Part shown: piece after piece, positions 57,708 to 64,000 of the stretch
How the letters are laid out: each line of letters starts with the position of its first letter
Position numbering within the stretch: the first letter of the stretch is position 1
Source: Didymella arachidicola
Lineage: Eukaryota; Ascomycota; Dothideomycetes; Pleosporales; Didymellaceae
Assembly: GCA_016630955.3 (NCBI GenBank)
Contig: CM049987.1
Coordinates: forward strand, 2,356,001 to 2,420,000
DNA: 64,000 bases
Reading direction: 5' to 3'
Notes under the pieces: generated by a model
What the model saw: only the letters and a program-made list of their open reading frames with translations
Told to the model about the DNA's origin: nothing
Databases searched by the model: none
Made by a program: the position numbers and the translations under genes

Positions 57708-57716
57708 GTGCGGGGC
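57708..57716 (+). repeat. Right 9-bp target site duplication of the MULE
   Basis: gtgcggggc, an exact copy of 54870-54878. Confidence 0.92.
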
Positions 57717-58911
57717 TGTCTTGCAGTAGCTAGGATTAGCCGCGGCCTGGATCAAGAGGTACCAGCGCCCGTAGCAGGCTTGAATGTATCTTCGTGCGAC
57801 AGCAACCACAGACCTGGCAAGAACTGTGTAGGATTGCAGTAAGGTCTGCCAGTCTATGTTCGATCAGCCTAGCAGACTGAAAGGTGTTGAGAGCTTCACA
57901 TTAGTGCTGTAGAAGGACGCTTCTGTTTTGCAGCACAAGAACGCTCTTTGCAGACAGCGATGCGACGGCAACAAGACAACTGTAATTTTTAGATGCGAGG
58001 ACGTACAAATGTCCGCGAGTATCTACAAGTCATTGCTAAAGTATGCTTAGAGCGAAGACTGTGTTTGTGTAGAGATAAGGGTGTATGAAGTCAAAGTACC
58101 TGTTGGTTTTCTCGCTGCGGCGCGCTTCTCGGCACACAGGTGGGGACGTTACCTCGTACATCCTCAGCAGGGAGCGTCAGCCTGCTCCTGCGCGCATTGA
58201 TGTAAGTTCTCCCAATGCTTCGATCAGTGCGAGCTATGCTAATCGCGTATGTAGGCTTGGATCGAGCGTGCCGTTGCTTCTGGCTCTGATGCATCAGCGA
58301 TTTCGAAGTTCAATCAGACTGGCTGCAATGCGTGAAGCTGCGTACAACCTCGGGTACAGTCACGAGATAGTAAAATTAGATTCCGATCAGGGCATTGGAC
58401 GATTTAAAGACACTACTTTGGACATCTCAACCCTTACGCTTACTTTTAAAAACATAAGCAGGGTCAAAATACTCAGGCTCTTTCGTTGCATGCTGATCCA
58501 CTGCAGCCTTAGATGAATTCCAAAATTTGCTCATGATTTTATCGAAATCCGAGTCTAATAAAATCTCTAACTAAAAGAGTTCCCGGTAGGTAACGACAAA
58601 GTCTGAAGATATAGACGACAGAGCCCATATAAACTGTTGAAGTCTCAAATAAGCAAGAAGGAGATTTCGAATTTGACCCATACGCATGCATTTGAGGAAG
58701 AGCTTGGTCACCCAACAAGTGTCAACGGCCATACCGCAGCGAGAGCCAACGGAGATCAAAAACTGACTAACGAATAAAGCAATTTGTTTCCACAGGACCA
58801 ATCGTAGAGATTTCACTGATGGATAGCACTGATAGATAAGACTGCTTTCGGATGACAATCAGATGTCGAGGAAATTCTTTAGGACCGTACAGGGGTCGTT
58901 GACTTTGTTAT
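57717..58911 (+). other. Intergenic region, no gene recognised
   Basis: About 1.2 kb. A 143-codon frame on + (58085-58516) and a 95-codon frame on - (58571-58858) are present but have no recognisable content, and codon use does not stand out. This may be old degraded sequence. Confidence 0.4.
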
Positions 58912-59841
58912 TTATCTAAAGACCGGCCTTTCATCAGTCGTAACGCCCATCTTCTGCACCTGAGGCACTACTGAAGGTGCTGGTGGCAGTCCCCCTTGCT
59001 GCACTGGCTGCATAGGGTAGTAAGGCCGCGCAGCCCACTGCTGCGGTCCTTGAGCATACGGCGCTGGCGCATAAGGTCCCTGAGACGCACTCTGTTGGAG
59101 CTCATATGCACTGTCAAAGCCGGCGTATCGGCCCTTGCCACCACAGAGCCACTTCCATCCACCTCGTTGCCGTATGATGACCCAGAGGCTGCCGAGAACG
59201 AAGAGCGCAAAGATAGCCATGGGTAGAAGCAGGAACCTTGTTGCTTTCTGCGTATCATCAACATTACGACTTCGCGAGCTCAGAGTGCACTGTCGACTTA
59301 CTGCGGTCCCGCACGCAGCACCTGCCCAGCCCTCGTTGGGATAGAAATGCTCAATCTGACATGACCATGTTTCCCGAGTATACTCTTGGTCCCGTTGCAC
59401 ATCCGCGTAGCTCTGCCAGCCTTCACTGTTTTGGACCGAAGTCGACCACCCAAAGATAGCAAGACTCAGCCCAAACAAGAAGACATTGCCAACCGAAGCT
59501 GTCCATGCCCAGGCCCTTTGAGACCCATATGTGCCCTCCACCTTCCTCAGCTCCCACACACCGAACGCGTCGACTGCGCAGACAAGGTACGCCGCCGCGC
59601 ATACGCCTAGTATAGCCCATGAGGGTCCGTTATTGATGTCCATGTTCACGAGGGTTCGCGCAGTCGAGGAAGGGTCAGTCGCATTGGGGCCATTTAGGTA
59701 GATCAGGTATTCGCCGCCTCGCCAGTCACGGCCGGTCTCCTCGAGCAGAAGAGATTTGGATATACGCTCGAGGATAGTAACTATGACAGTTACTGGGAGG
59801 AGCAGCAGTAAGGTCGGCGCAAGCAGGAGAACGGTAGGCAT
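58912..59841 (-). CDS. Tetraspan-like membrane protein with Pro/Tyr/Gln-rich tail
   Basis: The frame is open for 309 codons. A 54-bp GT-AG intron at 59301-59248 keeps frame and removes a hydrophilic insert, giving 291 aa in exons 59841-59302 and 59247-58912. Four membrane helices are visible: residues 5-25 (LLLAPTLLLLLPVTVIVTI), about 73-92, about 113-135 and one right after the splice (FLLLPMAIFALFVLGSLWVII). A large loop with three Cys and an NAT glycosylation site suggests an extracytoplasmic face. The C-terminus is cytoplasmic, with repeated PYAPAPYAQGP/PYYPMQP-like segments. I do not recognise the family; the topology is similar to SUR7/claudin-like fungal proteins, without their signature. 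Confidence 0.72.
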   Translation of the reverse strand: MPTVLLLAPTLLLLLPVTVIVTILERISKSLLLEETGRDWRGGEYLIYLNGPNATDPSSTARTLVNMDINNGPSWAILGVCAAAYLVCAVDAFGVWELRKVEGTYGSQRAWAWTASVGNVFLFGLSLAIFGWSTSVQNSEGWQSYADVQRDQEYTRETWSCQIEHFYPNEGWAGAACGTAVSRQCTLSSRSRNVDDTQKATRFLLLPMAIFALFVLGSLWVIIRQRGGWKWLCGGKGRYAGFDSAYELQQSASQGPYAPAPYAQGPQQWAARPYYPMQPVQQGGLPPAPSVVPQVQKMGVTTDERPVFR

Positions 59842-60200
59842 TGGGCCTGTGGGAGCGCCGCTGCGCCGTGTGAACAGCTTGGTAAGACCGATTTATCGTG
59901 CGAGAAACCTATACTCAATATGAGTGCGACATGGTGGCAATGTCATGCCGCTTTACAAGATCGCCCAGGCCCCAGGCGTTGAGTGCACCCTATTCTTAGT
60001 TTCATTGTGGACGAATGCGCGGGAGGCCTGAACGGCGCGCAAAATCGATACACTCGGCAGGACTATATCGCGCTTGGCGTGTATTGAACGAATGAGAACG
60101 AATGGACATGGTTGGGGTACGTTAAACGCGAGGTCTAGGTTTACATCAGAATATTTCCTTCGAGATGGGAAGGCGATCACAACCCCATTGAGACGCGAAA
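59842..60200. other. Upstream region of the tetraspan-like gene
   Basis: About 360 bp between the start of the tetraspan-like gene and pogo-2. It presumably holds that gene's promoter, with pogo-2 close behind. Nothing else recognised. Confidence 0.45.
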
Positions 60201-60202
60201 TA

Positions 60203-60251
60203 ACGTGTTCCACCAGTAAGCTGGCCACACCAGTAAGCTGGCCACCCCACC
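60203..60251 (+). repeat. Left-hand terminal inverted repeat of pogo-2
   Basis: It contains the 17-bp motif accagtaagctggccac twice in perfect tandem (60212-60228 and 60229-60245). Its partner is 61987-62035 in reverse complement, where the two motif copies have diverged. Confidence 0.9.
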
Positions 60252-60327
60252 GAACTTAATGCGACTCTTAACGCGATAGCTCTACAACAATATAAGATAA
60301 TAGCGTGTAATTTTGTAGATAGCTAGT

Positions 60328-61953
60328 CTAACACTGTCTACATTGAGTCCGCGTGTGTCCTTGGATATGACATTTCGTACACGTTGGCGGAGCGCGCTGA
60401 CGTCCTTGAGTTGTCCGACTCTCGTCACCCTCTACAACTACCCTTTGTGCCTCTGCAGCAAGCTGCTGCGCCAGCTGCGCCTGGAGAGCGCCCCCACGAG
60501 CTATATATTGACGCCGCTGGTCTCTCTTACGTCGCTGGCGCTGACTAGCTGTACGCAGCTTCCTATTCTCCTCTGCGAGTATAGTCGCTGAGTTCATCGC
60601 AAGCTGACATCCTTTAACGAGCTGGCGGATAGCTTGGCTTGTTGGGCTCTGTGATTGGCGACGAAGGAGATCTTGTACGTGTTGAGCCTGTTGCTGAAGC
60701 TGCGCTACTGTACGCGGCGTCTCTGCTGTCCATGCAACGTTGTTGTCTGCTGTTGTTGCTTGTGGAGATGGGGTCCGGATGACTGTAAGCGACGATAGAA
60801 CGCGATCTGGACAGGGAGGGATAAGCCCTGTCGCCTGGAAGCCAGCCTGAATACTCTCCTGCGTGAATATTGTCGGCCGGATCCGTGTATAGATCGTGAG
60901 GAAGTCTATCTTGTCAACGTGGTAGACGCCTTGGCGGGCGAGCTCCTGGATCTCGTGACCGTACGCATGCTTGAGCGGCGCGAAGCAGCTCACATCAAGT
61001 GGCTGGAGGAGATGAGAGGTATGAGCTGGCATGCAGAGAGTGATAATCTTGTTCTCTGTACAGAACTGGTCAAACTCAGGCGTCGCGTGGCTGCCATGGC
61101 CATCTAGGATAAGAAGCCGGTAGACTCCATGCGTACGAGGCGCTGTATATCTGTTAAAGTGCTTTATCCACTCAACACCAAGCTGATTAGTTGTCCAGCC
61201 ATTGTTTGATACAGCGAGTACCCAGTCTATAGGGATGTGCTGGTACCAGCTAGCCTGGTGGAGCTTACCAGACAGGATCACGAATGGTGGGAGACACCAG
61301 CCAGACGCGTTGATACACTCAATCGTCGTGACCTAGTCTCTATTACCTGGCTGTATAACAGTAGCGCGACCTGCTGTATCTGAGCTCGTGACTACTTTAG
61401 ACGTCGCTGCGACGCCCATCATAAAGCCAGTCTTATCAAAGTTGTACGTGTCTGCGTCTAGTATCCCATAGGTCTGCCGCGTCTCCTCTACGAGCTTAAA
61501 CCACGCTGCGATAGCGACAGGATCCTCGCAGCAAGCGCGTTGACTGTGGAACTTCCTATTCCACTTTGTCTGTAGCTCAGACTGGCTGTTAACAAAGCGC
61601 GACACCCAGTTCTTGCCCACAGATGGGGGAGGTGGATCTTGGCCACGGCCAGCGAGCAGAGCGTCTGCCATTCGTCGTACGTCGATAACCTGGGGTGGAA
61701 AGCCTCGTCGGTCGAGGTCTAGGATCCATTGTACAAGAGACTGCTCCTCAGTAGAAGATAGCTTTCGATTGTGTGGCGTAGTCTCGTGTTTAGGGCGGAT
61801 ACCTTGAAGCCGGCTTTGAAGAGTCGTACGAGGGACAGAATATAGCCGCGACGCCAAACGCTGGCTTTGTACTTGCTTTAACTAAAGCGCTTGAGTAGCA
61901 AGAAGACATCTACCTTGTCTTTGAGGCGACAGAGGGCGTTGTGGTTGTGGCAT
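60328..61953 (-). pseudogene. pogo/Fot1-like DDE transposase with two stops
   Basis: A 541-codon frame starting MPQPQRP at 61953, interrupted by TAG at 61884-61882 and TAG at 61335-61333. Visible parts are a helix-turn-helix (RLYSVPRTTLQSRLQG), a CENP-B-type domain (KNWVSRFVNSQSELQ), DDE_1 motifs (YNFDKTGF, ILDGHGSH, LLQPLDVSCF), a basic tail and a CCHC knuckle (CTKCHIQGHTRTQC). The second stop falls where pogo-1 has Trp (GNREWVT versus GNRD-stop-VT), so it is TGG changed to TAG. Catalytic Asp residues remain. Confidence 0.88.
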
Positions 61954-61986
61954 TGTTGCTATCGTGTAGAGCGTCGCGTCAGCTGT

Positions 61987-62035
61987 GGTGGGGTGGCCCG
62001 GTTGCTGGTGTGGCCCACTTGGTGGTGGAACACGT
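61987..62035 (-). repeat. Right-hand terminal inverted repeat of pogo-2
   Basis: The reverse complement of 60203-60251 with 7 mismatches, clustered in the spacers between conserved ggccac and caccag blocks. Confidence 0.9.
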
Positions 62036-62828
62036 TAATAGGGCGCGTTGATGACGTAAGGGCCATGGCAAAGCGCTCCAGGACTTCATTCCGCAACTTC
62101 TCACGGCTCCACGAAGATAACTACAGACCCGTTCATCCTAGAAGTGTGTATCCGGTCACGTCCATACCCCAGATCTGTTTACTCATCGCTCTCCGAATTA
62201 AGCACTCACACACGAGCTTGTGCCATTCGTTCGAAGATGTTCCAGGATGTCCAGCACTGTTGCGCCAGCAGAGATGAAGCACAAATCTTCAATCTTAGTC
62301 AGGTTCCAGGGTGCCGTGCCTAGCTTCACATCGCGTGTCTGGAACAGTGTCTTATCCAATACGCACATGTCGAATTCGCCTATCGCGATGAGAGCACGCT
62401 CAACAGTTTCGTCTTGGAGACTTGCCGGGTTTTTATTAAGTATAGGCGTTCAAGAAAGTCCCACGCACGAGTGTGCAGTAGCTCTCGAAGACTTCACGTA
62501 GGATTTTTTGGGGAAACCCTTCCAAGATCTCCGCTACTTTCTAGGTCTCGTGGAACTCGTCTCGACCGACAGAAACCGCAAGCTGCGGCTCCGTCCACTG
62601 TTTCTGTCAAATCTCTCCATGCTTTGTCGAATGCAGGCTCCCGCTCCTTATTTGGCCACATCCCCTTCTCATGGTTTTTCTTGAAATGCAAGTAGATCTA
62701 TTACAAAGGATCAGACCGCGAGATGATCTGATCGATCACATACAGAATAATGTCCAGGGATGTGTCCAATTGAGGTGTTGCCGAGAAAATGCTAATCAAG
62801 TCAACAGCTTGGTCCTCTTTGGTTGGAT
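62036..62828. other. Intergenic region, no gene recognised
   Basis: About 0.8 kb between pogo-2 and the stop codon of the HET gene. Only short frames are seen, with no family resemblance. It must include the HET gene's 3' untranslated region. Confidence 0.45.
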
Positions 62829-64000
62829 CTACTCAATCACGATGGTCGTGGTCTCGAACTGGCCCAACAGCTCCCCGCCCATCACACCATGGATGTAGCA
62901 CTGCTCAATGAGTCTATATCGACCGTCATTGCCTGGCGTCAGAAGAAATGGCACGTTGCCGCCGATGACAATTGAACATAAGTCGCCGACTTCGGTCGCC
63001 GTAGCTGGACTGAGGCCAATTCGTCCGCCTCGTGTCAAGAACAGACACATGTTCAAGGTGAGACTGTGCAACAATTCCGAGATCCTCGTCGCTTCCTCAA
63101 GATCCTTGTTTGTGATCAGCTTCTCCAAGAAAGGATCTTTCTTATTGAGCAATGCCTGGGCGACTTTACGGTATGCGTACATGTGTTGTTGATGCTCGAC
63201 GCTAGAGTCCAAAAGGCCTTGAGAGTAATTTTTTAGCAACGTAAGTGTGAGATCTTCACGGCCAACTTCAAGCCGTAGCTCTTGGGCAGTCAATGCGACG
63301 GCTCGCCACAATCTATCCAAGTACAGCTCGCACTTGTCTGCAGACTGCGTCCAACGCTGGGGAATAAGCAGAAAACTCGAGCTCTCTAGCTGGATGGACT
63401 TCCAGATTATCTTATCGAAAACGAATTTCGCGACTTCCAGGTATCGGCTTTCCGCGATCTCTGCTGAGAAAGATGTTGAGGGACCTCCAGCGTGGAATTC
63501 TTCTGTCCATAATACAAAGAGTCTCCGGAGACAGTGCCATTGCGGGACCCATGTGGGGTGCTGAGGGCCATTCAGACGATCCCTGGAATCTCGCGACACA
63601 GCATTCAGGACCCGCGGCCCTTCAGCTTGAGAAAGGACTAGAGCTGATGCAAGATCGTAGTTCACGCTTTCAATTGACGCAGTGTAGTTGACATTCACTA
63701 GGAGCTGCCCATGCTCGTTCTTGGCATACACACAACCGAGGAACGCATAGACGTAGTCCCGCTCATCTGTTGCTATCAAAATGTTGGCAGAGACCAGAAG
63801 ATTGATGAGGCTCGTTTGTCGAAATGTTTGTGATATAGTCCGAAGAACAGGATGACTCTGTTGCCAAGACAAACGCTGGAAGTGACAATATGTTTGCGTG
63901 AACAGAAGAGCCGGATTCCCCAGCGCTCTGAAATCGTGTACGTTCAGCAATACGCTAAGACTCTGATGCATTGTAGAACAGACCGAGGTCTCGACTACGT
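62829..64000 (-). CDS. HET-domain (heterokaryon incompatibility) protein, C-terminal part
   Basis: The frame is open from the right edge of the window to the stop at 62829, so at least 390 residues are present and the N-terminus lies outside. The segment ATDERDYVYAFLGCV matches the ATDPRDKIFALLGL region that ends the HET domain of this large fungal family, with the SLINLL helix just before it. The C-terminus has the family's closing module: GDLCSIVIGGNVPFLL, then GRYRLIEQCYIHGVMGGELL. HET proteins take part in vegetative incompatibility and induced cell death. The catalytic-like N-terminal HET motifs are not in view. The frame has no stop in the visible part. Confidence 0.88.
   Translation of the reverse strand, partial: VVETSVCSTMHQSLSVLLNVHDFRALGNPALLFTQTYCHFQRLSWQQSHPVLRTISQTFRQTSLINLLVSANILIATDERDYVYAFLGCVYAKNEHGQLLVNVNYTASIESVNYDLASALVLSQAEGPRVLNAVSRDSRDRLNGPQHPTWVPQWHCLRRLFVLWTEEFHAGGPSTSFSAEIAESRYLEVAKFVFDKIIWKSIQLESSSFLLIPQRWTQSADKCELYLDRLWRAVALTAQELRLEVGREDLTLTLLKNYSQGLLDSSVEHQQHMYAYRKVAQALLNKKDPFLEKLITNKDLEEATRISELLHSLTLNMCLFLTRGGRIGLSPATATEVGDLCSIVIGGNVPFLLTPGNDGRYRLIEQCYIHGVMGGELLGQFETTTIVIE

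Larger units (their letters stand above)
60203..62035 (-). mobile_element. Second pogo/Fot1-like transposon, inactivated (pogo-2)
   Basis: A 1,833-bp element flanked by TA (60201-60202 and 62036-62037). Its 49-bp terminal inverted repeats, both starting acgtgttccacca, differ at 7 positions. The transposase, on the minus strand, is homologous to the one in pogo-1 but carries two in-frame stops. The diverged termini and stops indicate an older insertion than pogo-1. Confidence 0.92.

Noticed and set aside
58085..58516. 143-codon frame downstream of the MULE
   Set aside because: No recognisable motif, no supporting start context and no neighbouring exons; left as unassigned.

Overview
The window is nuclear DNA of a filamentous ascomycete, most likely a dothideomycete of the Pleosporales type. 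The evidence is short GT-AG introns of about 45-115 bp, fungal-only families (DUF3638 giant protein, DUF6594, HET, PNP-NB-ARC-TPR receptor, a cutinase-type esterase), and transposons carrying nonsense codons of the kind left by repeat-induced point mutation (RIP). No bacterial operons, rRNA, tRNA or CRISPR arrays were seen. The taxonomic placement is inference.

Left part, about 1-30 kb, is a conserved gene-rich core: an unknown Cys/Pro-rich protein; GUF1 (mitochondrial EF4/LepA GTPase, minus) head-to-head with MAD2 (spindle checkpoint HORMA protein, 8 exons); a large family 2 glycosyltransferase; a DHA1-type MFS transporter (minus); a 9.7-kb gene for a ~3,200-residue DUF6606/DUF3638/DUF3645 protein; an APC-superfamily permease; and an AAAP/AVT-type amino acid transporter (minus). 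Exon structures were worked out from reading frame plus splice sites.

Middle part, about 30-43 kb, is gene-poor. It holds an intact pogo/Fot1-like transposon (pogo-1) with perfect 69-bp inverted repeats. It sits 102 bp upstream of the start codon of a secreted cutinase-type (CE5) esterase. Then come an F-box-like gene with two decayed relatives, a small secreted Cys-containing protein, a PD-(D/E)XK nuclease-like gene and a broken protein-kinase-like gene facing it.

Right part, about 43.7-64 kb, is an accessory island. A Tad-like LINE (minus), a Mutator-like element (MULE) with a perfect 9-bp target duplication, and a second pogo-like element (pogo-2, minus) are all broken by in-frame stops. 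Between the LINE and the MULE lies a divergent pair: a DUF6594 membrane protein and a PNP-NB-ARC-TPR NOD-like receptor. The receptor has near-identical 126-bp TPR repeats and one premature TAG. A tetraspan-like membrane protein and the C-terminal part of a HET-domain protein, cut by the window edge, complete the island. NLR and HET genes belong to families known from fungal self/non-self recognition, so the island is a candidate allorecognition/immune locus. The pairing of DUF6594 with the NLR is my main hypothesis for an undescribed system.
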